This document shows, in pieces, positions 32,501-42,283 of a DNA stretch of 64,000 nt. Location of the stretch: positions 77,658,969-77,722,968 of the forward strand of contig OX377205.1 in NCBI GenBank assembly GCA_947396885.1. Direction: 5' to 3'. This stretch comes from Heligmosomoides polygyrus polygyrus. Lineage: Eukaryota; Nematoda; Chromadorea; Rhabditida; Heligmosomidae. The notes beneath the pieces are model-generated. The model was not told the DNA's origin and did no database searches. It saw only the letters and a program-made list of their open reading frames with translations. Within the stretch, counting starts at the first letter, position 1; each line of letters starts with the position of its first letter. The position numbers and the translations under genes were made by a program.

Positions 32501-35500
32501 AAATCGTTTCACAAGCAGACGAGCTAGCCGAGTTAGCATCACGACTGATGGCCGCGGTGCCTGCGCACTCAATCACACTTGAAAAGGTTGGTCATTTCTT
32601 GTTCATTTTATTATTAAGTAGAAATATACGTGTGTCGGAACCGAAATAAGGTATCAGCAAAATTTTTTCGAAGTTTCCAGGTTAATCAGTTTTCGACAGC
32701 CATATGGATATTTCCTCGAATCCTGCTTCAAAACTTAGCTTCTGTGAAGTAATGGTTGGCGGTTCTTTGAAAAGAAGCAAAGAAAACCATCTAATTCTAT
32801 CTCTTAGAAACCATGCCTCAATCCCTTTTGTTTGCGCCACGCATTCTGCTTCTACAGGATGTCGTGGAAGAAATTTGAATGCGTGCAATGACTCCCTGTA
32901 GCCATCTGATGTGCAAATCAGTACGCTATCTTTTTTACACACTAGTCTACAGTGTACCGATTCACCGACACCTGAAGAAAGATAGGCTTGGTTGGTCTTG
33001 GCGGGGAATCCGAACTAAGAACCGATGTACGCAATGGTCAGCACCTTAACCGATTGCGCTGTCGTTCAGGCTATAAGAAATATTAAAGTTTATCGCAGAA
33101 TATGTGAATTACATAGGGATATGGCGGACTTATCTTAGATTTTTTGCGTTTGAGGGACACACAACAGCCGGATAGGATCGTATCACAAGGGTTCTTGCAT
33201 CGCCAGGACTTCTGCTCTTGTCAACAACCTATTTTTGAGGAGAATTTTTTATTCACGTTTTACCGAAAACTATCTGCTTCAGGCAAGGGAACAAGTGCGC
33301 GGTCTCGCTAGGCAGTACGCGAATCGAGTGGAACGACAGACAGCCATGGCCAGACAAAGCGAGGACTTCCACACGCGAATCAGCGACGTGAGTTCTGCTG
33401 CGATCATTTCAGTTCGTTTAATACCTTCGACTTTCCACTGTTTGTGAAGACAAAGCTACTGGGGTGCTGTGACAAGAGACGTCGCTCGTGCCGCTAGACT
33501 GAGTTCCAGGCGTTTGTACTCGGGAAACTGGTAGTGGAATCCGAAAAGAATAGACACCGATTTGTCTCTCTGCAGTCATTTCAGATGCTTAACAAGGCTA
33601 TTAGAAGACGTGCCTGCGTCGTAATGTAGGAACTCGTCGCAGACAGTGATTTAGAACCTCTTCACTTTGCAATTGAAGTAATCCATTATATTGCCTTACT
33701 TTTCCGTTATATTCTTGTTCTTCCCCAACACTCTTCGCAGGCCTCTAGATGCTCTTTACGACACATAATTTTTTTGTCGAAGGAAACGCACTAAATACCA
33801 TAACTAAGTAGACTAATCTATCGAAGCGCCAGTTGGAAAAGTATATGTACAGGGTCACCACGGCTGAATCTCTTTTTTTTCTTATGGAAGCAGGCGGTGT
33901 AGCAGGCACTTTATGATAACAGAAATCATAGGTTAAATTATGGAAAAAACCATTCGATCTTTTCTCTTGCGTGTTTTGTTTTATTATTATTTTTACCTTT
34001 ATTTTTTAACTGATACTCTGAACCAAAGATGGAGAAATTTCAGTAGATGGAAAGCCGGAGCTGAACTTTCCATCAAATGTAATTTCTCCACCTTTAGTTT
34101 AAAGTACGCACATATTCCATACCAGTGCTTCACTTTTGCGTTTCTAGGCAATACTTTTTTTAAGTAAATCCCAAATGCCGACTTGATTTTCTCTCGGAGT
34201 GTCCAATATCCTCGCCGGAAACCTCTGTGGCATAAAAATCTGTTTGCGGCTCCTCTCAGGAAAAACTCCTTAGTTGTTGTGTCTTGTTTTATATTTTGTA
34301 TATGCACTTATAACTACATGTTCTTCTTCACCCAGAAGTACCACAACCATCTATTAATTCGCGAATCAAAGACTTGAACAAGTGTGGAAACATTTAAAGC
34401 AGTTGAACTGATCTATCGGAAATGGGTAAGTGCTTATTGTCACCGACCACCCTCCCCCCCTCCCATTGATCGTGGTGTGATTGATATCAGCTCGTTAACT
34501 CACACAGATAAAGAGAAGCTGTTTTATGGCTAATTAATGTGATTGTAGCGCTTTATTATTTAGAGATTGGATATCCCAGCAAAAATCAAGAATCTGGTAA
34601 TAAAAAAAATCTCAGAACGTTCACTACAGTGTAACACTTTAGAAGCTTTTTTCTGAAGCCTATCCAAGACAACTGTCGCCGCACTCACGCAGAAACTGAC
34701 GTAGAAGTTCTCAATGTATGTGTTTTTTTTCGAGCAAAAAATCGGAAAGAGCGTCAGCTTGCTCTGAAGGAATCCTTCCTCTCGCATCCTTCTCCTGCTA
34801 AGCGCCGCTCACGGGTGAAGAGGGACACATCTGCAATATGCCTACATCTGTTCCTTATTTCTAGCCATTAGCTACCGTAACACCTGAAAAAGCTGGTCTG
34901 AAAATGTGTTCGAAAGAGGGATACATACCCTCTGACAACGAAAACTGCTTCTCCATTGCAGCTTACAAGAAAAACGGATGTGCTTCTCGAGTCGTTATGC
35001 ACGGATCTGATGATGAGCGACTTGGCAGCCGTCGAGTCGGAGAAGAGCAATCTGGAGGAGAAGGTCTCAGCCATGGGTAAGGCTGGTGTTTCGGTGTAAT
35101 CCGTTGTTGTGTTCCAAAAAATCTTGGCTGAGATCTCTTATGCTTGCTAATAAGTTTTTAATAACACCTATACCTCATGGCGAACGGTTTGAGCTCCAAG
35201 CTCTACCATAAGCCGATGCATTCAGGGGCTTTCCATGTCATCCTTCTGCTCCTCGTTTTAAGTCTAAATGATATTGTAGTTGTGCTCTCAATTTTTTTCC
35301 GAATATTCGAATGCTTTCGAATGCCCACAAATTTCGAGTATTCGAATTCGAATATAATCGAAAGGATCGGGTTCTCTGAAAATTCGGATTCAAATACATT
35401 CAAAAAATGCAATTTTCGGAACATTCTAATTCGATTACGTTCAGAAAAACGCGATTTTGTGGGTTATTAGGCAGCGCGACAGGAGGTACTCCACTGTTCT

Positions 35501-38500
35501 GCAGACCGGAAACCTTTGTTCTGCGTGTCGAAGGTTTCGGCAGACGTTAGACTCTCTGTGAAGCCTACGGGGTTGGGGGTGGGTGAGCAAGGGGATGAGA
35601 GGTTGATCGCACGCCCCCCAGCAGGTGGTGGGTGTCCCCCATATATTCGAATTCAAATATCCATTCGAGTGAAAATCGTTTGAATACCTATTCGAATAGG
35701 TCAATCAATATCAATAGATACTAAATTTACGCAAAGATAAATACAATGATGCAGGCAGACCACCCGGCAAACGAGACTCTTCTCAATGGCCTTTTTTGCT
35801 CAAACTCTCGCTATTATGCACATTTCAGAGAAGACGTACGAGAGCGTGATCGCCTGTGCCTCGTCGTTCATCGAGGACCTTTCGGCAGAAGAAGTGAATG
35901 TGCACGGAAAACGTCTGGTCAGAAATTATATGGCTGGCATTGTGCACGTACGCGAGCAGCTCTCATCGGCAAGGGAACGGCGGAAAAGGTCTCTTATACA
36001 GTTTACAAGAGCGCCCGGTACCGTATAATAGCTCTTGAGCTATAGTGTTGGTGCTACAGTGTACCTAAGCATGTCGACATTCTTGGTGCCATTTAAAGTC
36101 ATTTCAAGTTAGTTGAGCTTAGAATCTGCCAGTAAAGTGATGCAGCGACACTTGGATTAGGATTGCTGAGGTGAAAGTAGATTGTTCTCCCGCAGCTTTA
36201 GTCCTCTGCTAGACCCCTTGACCGCTAAAGTTGGACTATCTCTTTAGTTAAAATCCTTTGAAAAATCTTTGAAAATTCCATGGCGTTACATATGAGTCCT
36301 GAGTAGCTGTTTTCCTTGCTATGATGTCGGCGCTAGCTTCATTCTTCACTGTTCTTTCTACGTGGTTAGGTTCTTCTAATCGCTCCTTCATACTTCTCTT
36401 TCTTTTTTGAAGCGTCCTGAATATTCTAAGACCTGCTATTGTTTCTTGCTGTTGTTTTATCACTACATACATTTCACGCGTCCACAAACAGTAATATTTA
36501 TAAAATTAAATCTCACCCGACAAGGTGTCAGGGATGTCTGAGGAAGCTCCCATATGCGTTGCCTTCTATAGGGTATCTTTCTTACGATTTTTAGCCAACG
36601 CGATGCTGCACTTTTGCCGGTATTAAGGCTTTTAAGTTGACCTAATATGAAGCGCCTTTTCCTTTGTTAGTTTGGGGACATTCATGTACACCATGTTTAT
36701 TACTTCGAGTGCTCTACTCAAAATTCTAGGTGCCTCGAATTGGTCGATGTGCGGCGACTGAAACTCCAGCAGTTCACGCAATTGTTCACCTGTGAGAACG
36801 ACGCACATCAGGTAGGCTTTTAAATTTAAAAAAAATGTTTTGAATTATTGCTAAACCTACAAACCGATTGCGTAGCAAAGTGAATTCTCGGATCTATCCT
36901 AGTCCGGTGGGGCACACAATTAAAAAGTGTGTAACAAAATGAATTGAGACTTACCGAGCGCTCCTACAGAACAGCATAGGACTTATACTAAAAAAATTTG
37001 CAAAGAAAAAATGAAAAATTACATTCTTTTTGCCGCGGTTGTAAAGAGGCGACGTTATGAGCCCTCCACACAATGTTAGATCGTGTTTATAATATGTCAA
37101 TCGGCGGTTAGCACGCGGCATGCCTCCATTTCGTCGCTCTTCGCCCGCCGATACGGTTGCAAGCCGCGCCGATTTTTTATTTTCTCGTTTGTTCGTTCGT
37201 TTTTTGGCTTCTTTTTGGTTCCGCCTCGTTCTCTAGGAGCCGCTCGGTAAATCTCAATTCATTTTGTTAAATACTCTTCAGTTATGTACCCCCGCCGGAC
37301 TAGGATAGATCTGGATTCTGATTACTACGTTCCCTCAAGGTTCGATTCCGGGTCGGCGAACCTTCGATAATTTCGGGATCCAAAAATTGCTGTCAGAGAT
37401 GGTCTGAAGATCGAAACGATATCTTGCACTACTTCTTACAAGAATATGCGCATAGCAGAAAATGTTCAAAGCATTCCTACGATATAGCATGAAATGATGA
37501 GTAGAATGCGTGGCGCGTTTCAGAGGACGACTAGGTGCCAGTAGAAAGCTTAAATAGCTTTTTCCCTAGTGACAGAGCCTACGTCTTTTTTATGCATGCC
37601 ATGTGAGTCGCACCGGTCTTCTGTACGAACAGCATTGGCACAAAGGCGGTAGTACAAACGGTTCCGCAACACCGGCCGCCTGATTTGCTGAGAGGTTCGA
37701 CACCGTGACCACATCATTCAGAGTTACATATATAGTGGTACATTTCTACATCGGTATGCTTGCACGACCTTCGCTGTTAGTCTTTTCCTTGAGTACTATT
37801 CCAACTGAATCGTCAGTTGGCCCCATATACCGCAGTTTGAACAGAGTGAAAATCTCTGCGCTTATGCGAACCAAGCCTTTCCCTCGTATGGCTCAGCCAG
37901 CTGCTAGCATGCATGGCGCATTTTATTACACAATACCGATTTTGTCTCCGTTCAGTCCTTCACTCTTTGATTCCATGATTACCCGATAATGTTAGGGATC
38001 GCGGGTTGGGCAAAGAAGGGCTTGAGCGTTGGTTATATTTTCTACTTCCATTTTTTTACTAGGATAACTAAGCCTATTTTTTTGTTTATTTTGTTTTTTT
38101 TAGAATTTTCAAAGTTCTGGCTGTCAGCGCAAAAATAATTTGGAAGTTGTCCTGTGAAAAGAACAAGAAGCTCAGATATATTTCTCAGTATCCTGAACTT
38201 GCGCCATCATCAGGGGACGCTACGATTTGACTTGGACAATTCAGAACACACAGCGTGTTATTTCTTTTATATTGCCCTGTACTCTAAGCTGTGGACATTT
38301 CTCTCCCTCTTTTACTGACCTCTTCATTGAACTAAAACATATATGCACTCCGAAGCTTATTTCTCCACTTTTATTTATTTATTGTTATTTATAAAATGCA
38401 CATATTTGTGCGCTATAAATGATATATATATATATATGTATATATAGATATATAGGCAGCATAGTCGTTATAATCGCGAGAAAGTCGAGCAATATGGATA

Positions 38501-41500
38501 TATTAGGTTGTCCCATAAGCCCCCGTCGTTTTTTTCAACGATTCACTGCAGATTTCGCCGGCGGTCTCTTGCATAGCGCTGCATAGCTTTCGAAAGAGAA
38601 TGATTTGCTCTATCAGAACATGTATTGCATTTCTTTTTCCATCATGGATTTTGTCAATTTTTAGGTCGTTGAAGTGAAAAGTGAAAAAGCGAAAAGTAGT
38701 CATTTGCGCACTTGTTCTCTCCGCTTAGGTTTGTAATTTTTTGCGCAGTTTTTTATAGCACTTGAAAGACGATGTTCTGCGCTACAAGAATATGTGTTGG
38801 TCCTATTTTCTCACTTGCCCTTTACTGATTTTTAGGCCATCAAATTGGGAATTCCGACTTTTCCGTCCGAATTTTTACCAAAACTCCGGTTCTGTGGTTG
38901 GACTTTTTTGCTTGGTGTCATATGTCGTTTGGAAGAGGATGTCTTGCTCAGTAAGAATTTGTGTTGCGTTTATTGGCTCACGCTGATTTCTGTCGAATAT
39001 CAACAACTGAAGAAGGAGAAGGAGTTGTTGGTGAAGACGATTTTTCTCTTTTTGGCATTTTGTTGACATTCAATAGAAATCAATAAACGCGACACATGTT
39101 CTTATAGATCAAGACATTCTCTTTCGAATGACATATATAACCAACCCAAAAAGTCCAACCACAGAGCAGGAGCTGTCGGCAAAAATAACCATCCTCCTTC
39201 GGACGTCCCGATTTGGTGGCCTAAAAATCAATAAAGGACAAATGAGCAAATAGGACCAACACATATTCTTGTAGCACAGAACATTTTCTTCCAAACGCTA
39301 TAAAAAAACTGCGCAAAAATTACAAACCTAAGCGGAGAGAACAAGTGCGCAAATGGCTATTGTTTCACTTTTTCACTCTTCACTTCAACAACCTAAAAAT
39401 TGACAAAATTCATGATTAAAAAAGAAACGCAATACATGTTCTGATAGAGCAAATCATTCTCTTTCGAAAGCTATGCAGTGCTATGCAAGAGACCGCCGGC
39501 GAAATCTGCAGTGAATCGTTGAAAAAAACGTCGGGGACTTATGGGACAACCTAATAGATAGTGTCGTCGTTATAGTCCGTGAGAATAATTGAACACTGTC
39601 GAGATAAATATCGGATTATATATCTATCTATATTATATTATATATCTATCTATATTATATTATTATTATATCACCTGATTTTATTTATTCATTCAATGTA
39701 TGGACAATTGTCTAGCGTCAAGATTGTAGGGAAGCATTAAAGGAACAACATGAAACAGGGTAATGAAGCCACCATCGTTGTGAGCAACACATCACCAACA
39801 GCACATTTTGCATTATCTTAATATTTATGTAGCACCTAACGTATCTTCTCTTCATCTCTGTAAATTCTTAGACGATGGTCATGTCAACCAATTACTACCT
39901 GTCAATAATGGACACTGAATTGCTATACGACATTCCTGATGCCAAAGCGGCACACCAAACCTGTCTCCCTTGTCCAAATGGGGTTTTCTTCATTTCATAC
40001 GGAGAAAAACTCTGACATAATTTTAGTGTCTTCGTTTGAACTAAGAGTTAGTGTTTCCTAACCACTGGCCTAGAAACCGATAGGAATCTGTTTCTACATT
40101 TTTGTATGAGTTGACAACAGCTGCCGGTTTCTAGCATTGATAATTTGTGAAACCTTGACAGTTTTTCGTTTCTGCTATTGATGAAGAAAGCATAGACTAG
40201 ACATTCGTTCCGGCTGCTAAACACACTGTTTTTGTACTTGTTAGTTGGTGGAGACTGAGGTGCCAACCATTAACGTTCTAATGCATTAATAAAAATAAGA
40301 AATCTGAGAGAAAGAAGTTCGGAATAGAAGCCTGTCTTCAAGAGGCGGAAAGCTATTGGGTTGATCGAAAAGTCTTGCAACACTTTACGCTGCTGCCTGT
40401 TAAATTTGTTAAAGCTCTCACAGTGTTGATCTTGTGTGGTGACGTCACAGTACATTCTCGAAGCTTCCTCAAGCGTACTATAGAAGGCCTCTCGAGTACG
40501 AATACAACAGCAATGTCAGCGATAAGCAGCAGCATCTCACGACCTATCTCTACTACGAATTTCTGCAAGGTCTTCCGCAAGGACTGCAGCCTACGACATC
40601 AGCGCTGCATTCAAGGAGGAAGTCATTCACTATTTCACAGTGGCCCGTTGGTATCAGCGCCCAAGGCTGGAGATACATATCTCTCTCGACGGTCGACCTC
40701 TTTCCGAACGCCGCTCCGTTGGACTCCACTCCTTCTGTCTAACACCTGTCCAGAGCTCTGATGAAGCATCTTCGAGGTAGAGAGTTCGATGATCGACGTC
40801 AACTGGAAATTGAGGTTTCTGAATTCTTTTCCTCAAAGCCCTCGAAGCGGAAAGGAATTGAAAGGCTGCCTGAAAGATGGGATAGGATCTTAGAGTTGGA
40901 TTGGGAATATATCGTGGACTGAGTTCTTATTTTAGCAAATAGGGACAAATTTGAATATTGTTTTGGTAGTGTTGTAAGACTTTTCGATCAACCTAATAAT
41001 AACGAGAAGGACAAGAAGCTCTCAGTTAAACAGCAGTAACGCGGATGCATTTTCGAATCATTTGCGTACTTTAGGCAATTAAGTGGCTGGAGGAATTACA
41101 CGAGACCCTGCTGAAGGATTACAATCAGATGGGAGGAGCCGAAGATGATTTACGCCATCTCAGAGAAGATCGAATGAAACTTGAAGAAACAGCCAGAGTG
41201 CGTATTCTGATGTTCAGTTTTATACAAAAATTGCACTCCTCAGTAATTTGATAAGATCTCACGATTCCAATGTGAATTTTACACCGACGCGACCTTCCTC
41301 TACATAATTAAACGACCCTGGTGATGTTTTTGGCTTTGACTGACCTGTATGTATGTTGTAGAGCACCTACGAGTACGGTCGACAATTGTGTCAGGTAGCG
41401 CTGGTTTTGCGACGATCGCTACGAATGGACGTGAAAAATCAGGTAAATTTCTCCGAGTAAAGGTAAGTAGCCAGGAGTAATTATGCTCATCGCTTCCAGA

Positions 41501-42239
41501 TTGGGCTCAACGAGAAACTAGAGCAGACATGGGGTCGACTGTGTAGAGCGCTGAGTGAGAACGAGGCCAAACTCAACGTCACGGAAGCGTTTAACACCAC
41601 TATTATAGAAGTAAACAGTCCAGTGGATCCAGCTTACCCATAAGGCTTGGAATATTCGAGATTTTCCAGGTGAACCATCGCATCGAAGAGCTGGGACTCA
41701 GAGTTCAGGAGGTTCGGGAGTCGCAGATGAGCCCGGAGAGGGTCTGTGCGCACGAACGACGACGGCTCACCAACGACATTCAGGAGCTGCGACACATTGC
41801 CGACATGCTGATCGCCCAAGTCAACGCCAACCACAAGTAAGTCGACCGCTGGCCACGTTCTACCCGCCAGTTCGCCTAGTAACGAATTGCTGTTGTGTTC
41901 AGTGTGACGCCAGAAGCCCGTCAGACGGCGATCGCGTCGATTCGGCGGAAGGTCGACAGCGTGGACGCGGCCCATCGTCGACTGGACAGTCTGTTCGTGG
42001 AGGTGGCCGAGCCGCCGCCACGCACTCAGTCGCTGCATCGCCTGGCCAGCGTCGGTGAAGCGACCCCGATGGACGAGATGTCCCACTCCTACTACCACAT
42101 CGCCGGCACCGCTCGACGACCGTCGGCTGGCACGATGGCGTCTCCGCTCTCCGACAACCGCTCATGGCGTGTCCAGGACGCCGCCACCGAGACCACACTG
42201 GGCAGCATACGCCTGAGTGACACCGAGAGCTACTTGTAG
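20520..42239 (+). CDS. SESTD1: SESTD1 orthologue: SEC14 (CRAL-TRIO) domain and spectrin-repeat protein, 19 exons
   Basis: Exons read from splice sites with phases that all join in frame: 20520-20574, 21580-21657, 21800-21975, 22053-22160, 23276-23389, 23460-23562, 28636-28727, 28827-28930 (or from 28848), 29024-29147, 32500-32586, 33283-33387, 34962-35076, 35829-35988, 36730-36811, 41075-41197, 41362-41442, 41500-41610, 41670-41836, 41903-42239 (TAG stop). The sum is 2,322 nt, about 773 residues; vertebrate SESTD1 is about 700. Recognisable blocks: CRAL-TRIO (GLCILIDGRKMSP; DISQLPENFGGTFTYD), LLDWIEGPGEKW, VDVRRLKLQQF and STYEYGRQL, all characteristic of the SESTD1 family. Known family role: a cytoplasmic phospholipid-binding scaffold with spectrin repeats, linked to TRPC channels and Rho-family signalling. 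The start ATG has an in-frame TAG 24 nt upstream. The protein ends in ESYL, which fits a class I PDZ ligand; that binding is inference. Introns of up to 5 kb are filled with SINEs and transposons. Confidence 0.9.
20600..21170. other. first part of SESTD1 intron 1
   Basis: No gene seen. (TTAA)n-like simple sequence at about 20,860-20,880, otherwise unremarkable. Confidence 0.6.
21174..21480 (+). mobile_element. SINE-A copy (best full-length example)
   Basis: Starts GGGCGCGTGTAGCGCAGCCG with an A-box-like TAGCGCAGCCG, then a B-box-like TTGTTCGGATTTC about 50 bp on. A tRNA-unrelated body follows (CAAATCGCCCCCACGACATC, then GTAGAATGCGTGGCGCATCC), ending GTAACGCCGTTGTTTATCCC plus an ATCCTTTAC tail. 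No open frame. This layout fits a Pol III SINE. Confidence 0.8.
21800..23389 (+). other. SESTD1: CRAL-TRIO (SEC14) domain exons of SESTD1
   Basis: Three exons (21800-21975, 22053-22160, 23276-23389) encode roughly residues 45-157. They begin in the segment before the second strand (GLCILIDGRK), pass through an IVQPDKFFHQQK stretch and end with the conserved close of the domain (KYIDISQLPENFGGTFTYD). Family knowledge: this fold binds phospholipids or other lipids, and in SESTD1, Trio and MCF2-type proteins it precedes spectrin repeats. These exons lie outside the inverted duplication, so they are single copy in this window. Confidence 0.88.
22737..22790. repeat. perfect 25-bp hairpin with 4-nt loop
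   Basis: GATCGGAGAATAACCTGGAC and the next five bases (to 22,761) are followed by the loop ACTA and an exact reverse complement (22,766-22,790). It lies in a SESTD1 intron. No transposon ends were seen around it. Confidence 0.95.
23832..24165 (+). mobile_element. SINE-A copy with internal 35-bp duplication
   Basis: Same family as 21,174-21,480. The segment GTACCCGATACCGGGTTCC through TAGTTCGGATCT is present twice in tandem (about 23,871-23,940), so the B-box-like region is doubled. Confidence 0.8.
24499..25493 (+). mobile_element. mariner-like element, inactive
   Basis: Terminal inverted repeats CAGGGTATTCCAAAAAGGTT and (reverse complement of the end) CAGGGTGTTCCAAAGTGACG, flanked by TA duplications. 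Transposase relics on the plus strand: ILELYRKGKQQPDVVDLLSR (helix-turn-helix) near 24,670-24,730, and WPPHSLDPNPTD near 25,155, equivalent to WPPYSPDLNPLD. Stops and frameshifts throughout. It lies just outside the left arm of the inverted duplication. Confidence 0.85.
25845..26118 (-). mobile_element. SINE-A copy, left arm
   Basis: Minus-strand copy whose A-box end lies at about 26,095-26,118 and whose CGTGGTACATCCCAAAGGG 3' signature lies at about 25,860. The partner in the right arm is 63,528-63,800, so the insertion predates the duplication or haplotype split. Confidence 0.8.
26160..26815. other. repeat-derived stretch shared by both arms
   Basis: Mirrored at about 62,830-63,480. It contains a short frame (GKRSTDRISIEKVLRRYDTT on the strand opposite the gene here) seen in both arms but broken in the left one. 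Family not recognised; probably a LINE or DNA-element internal region. Confidence 0.4.
26815..27370 (-). mobile_element. degenerate LINE reverse transcriptase, left arm
   Basis: The minus-strand frame 26943-27362 has LEYRRLILISFVDFRKVFDI, the conserved RT motif A region (FxDFxKAFD), with little else preserved. The partner in the right arm is 62,290-62,830. Confidence 0.65.
27415..27640 (+). mobile_element. SINE-A fragment, left arm
   Basis: Lacks the first about 30 bp of the A-box region but keeps GGTGATGGCTGTCGCATGCA, the NGAATTGGTACC core and the ACGACATCCCGTAGAAG 3' body. Right-arm partner about 62,030-62,255. Confidence 0.65.
28079..28303 (-). other. Glu/Gln-rich open frame inside SESTD1 intron 6
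   Basis: 74 codons dominated by E, Q, K and H (EQEQEPEEQQGGWLDDQQE). The partner at 61,039-61,443 in the right arm is open over 134 codons with similar composition. This may be a low-complexity tail of an unrecognised retroelement gag, or a chance frame in a CTTGCTCTT-rich stretch. No family recognised. Confidence 0.3.
29371..29660 (+). mobile_element. SINE-A copy, left arm
   Basis: GGTAGTGCAGTCGGAGGAGG at the 5' end, with the 3' end CTAACGCCGTCCTTTATAAT. The right-arm partner is 59,765-60,060. Confidence 0.75.
29790..30075 (+). mobile_element. old SINE-A copy, left arm
   Basis: Decayed but recognisable: CCACCGCATTATCTGTGTCA, ATTCAATGCGCGCC and a GCATTTTATCCTTTTTATG tail. The right-arm partner is about 59,340-59,640. 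Confidence 0.55.
30383..30404. repeat. 22-bp perfect GC-rich palindrome
   Basis: Self-complementary around CCGGCCGG with GCAGCAG and CTGCTGC wings. The same palindrome is at 59,002-59,023. It lies in an unusually GC-rich patch (about 30,270-30,480) with no gene recognised. Confidence 0.9.
30548..30828 (-). mobile_element. SINE-A copy, left arm
   Basis: Reads on minus as GTCGGAGAAGACGCTGACTG, a TTCTCGAGTTCACGCCCAGG B-box region, then the body to the AATAAAGGTC/GACCTTTATT tail. The right-arm partner is 58,593-58,870. Confidence 0.7.
31930..32205 (-). mobile_element. SINE-A copy, left arm core tract
   Basis: Reads on minus as GTGTGTAGCGCAGTCGGAGG with B-box region CTGGTCCGGAGTTCCC and 3' GCGTGGCGCATCCCGCGAGG. 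The partner at 57,182-57,473 is identical. A second 3' fragment in opposite orientation follows at about 32,255-32,325. Confidence 0.8.
32815..33068 (-). mobile_element. SINE-A copy, left arm core tract
   Basis: The minus strand starts near GACAGCGCAATCGGTTAAGG, which is closer to a true tRNA A-box than the other copies, then TTAGTTCGGATTCCC (B-box) and 3' GAATGCGTGGCGC. Identical partner at 56,328-56,585. Confidence 0.75.
33390..34960. other. SESTD1 intron 11 (between exons 33,283-33,387 and 34,962-35,076)
   Basis: No gene. Contains the imperfect hairpin at 34,015-34,105 and a C-run at 34,451-34,465. Open frames here are identical in both arms only because the arms are identical. Confidence 0.6.
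34015..34105 (+). ncRNA. candidate intronic stem-loop (~40-bp imperfect arms, 11-nt loop)
   Basis: Left arm ACTCTGAACCAAAGATGGAG through GATGGAAAG, loop CCGGAGCTGAA, right arm CTTTCCATC through CTTTAGTTTAAAGT. About 33 of 40 positions pair. The size resembles a miRNA precursor, but a short MITE would look the same. The copy at 55,292-55,382 is identical. Confidence 0.3.
35290..35705. mobile_element. TTCGAA-rich MITE with internal insert, left arm
   Basis: Same word family as 1,354-1,691 at both ends (CGAATATTCGAATGCTTTCG near 35,305; TACCTATTCGAATAGG at 35,686-35,701). A GC-rich unrelated segment (about 35,462-35,645, with CCCCCCAGCAGGTGGTGGG) splits it. The partner is 53,690-54,105. Confidence 0.7.
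36882..37319. mobile_element. ~440-bp MITE with ~85-bp inverted ends, left arm
   Basis: GGATCTATCCTAGTCCGGTG, then AATGAATTGAGACTTACCGA at the left end, and the reverse-complement equivalents at about 37,235-37,319. It sits immediately outside the near-identical tract. The right-arm partner at about 52,141-52,575 is diverged. Confidence 0.8.
38506..39551. mobile_element. 1.05-kb full-length foldback element (left arm only)
   Basis: Ends GGTTGTCCCATAAGCCCCCG and, reverse complemented, GGTTGTCCCATAAGTCCCCG, with TA duplications. The two halves (to about 39,030) are near-complete reverse complements of each other. The corresponding right-arm position (about 51,150) has no insert. Relative at 43,382-44,436. 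Confidence 0.9.
39600..40358. other. AT-repeat and unrecognised intron sequence
   Basis: TATCTATCTATATTATATTA-type repeats at 39,616-39,672, absent from the right arm. The rest (39,690-40,358) is mirrored at 50,470-51,110. A segment at about 40,190-40,290 (GATTGGCACCTC-type on the minus strand) recurs at 47,850-47,950. Confidence 0.5.
40359..40993 (-). mobile_element. internally deleted mariner copy, left arm
   Basis: Ends GGTTGATCGAAAAGTCTTGC and, reverse complemented, GGTTGATCGAAAAGTCTTAC. 635 bp against 1,112 bp for the copy at the same site in the right arm. The core including the HDNARPH block is missing. Confidence 0.85.
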
Positions 42240-42283
42240 AGGAATCTTTCGTTGAAGCATTCCTGAGAAAGGTTGTTATCCAG

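Larger units (their letters stand above)
31207..36825 (+). repeat. near-identical core tract, left arm
   Basis: Compared by eye with 52,633-58,192 (reverse complement). I found about five base changes, a C-run length change near 34,455 and one 63-bp indel near 36,060-36,120. Immediately outside, mismatches become frequent, for example within 30 bases left of 31,207 and in the A-run at 36,828. The tract carries five SESTD1 exons (32,500 to 36,811). Confidence 0.85.
25776..42283 (+). repeat. left arm of a giant inverted duplication
   Basis: The whole stretch reappears reverse-complemented at 48,062-63,868. Matching points: the 33283-33387 exon with 56010-56114, the 41903-42239 exon with 48106-48442, and the segment at 25,867-26,118 with 63,528-63,777. 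The outer end falls at about 25,776 inside an AT-rich stretch. The inner end runs straight into the 200-N gap at 42,284. Divergence is patchy: a 5.6-kb core is almost identical, and elsewhere there is several-percent divergence plus arm-specific insertions. Confidence 0.95.
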
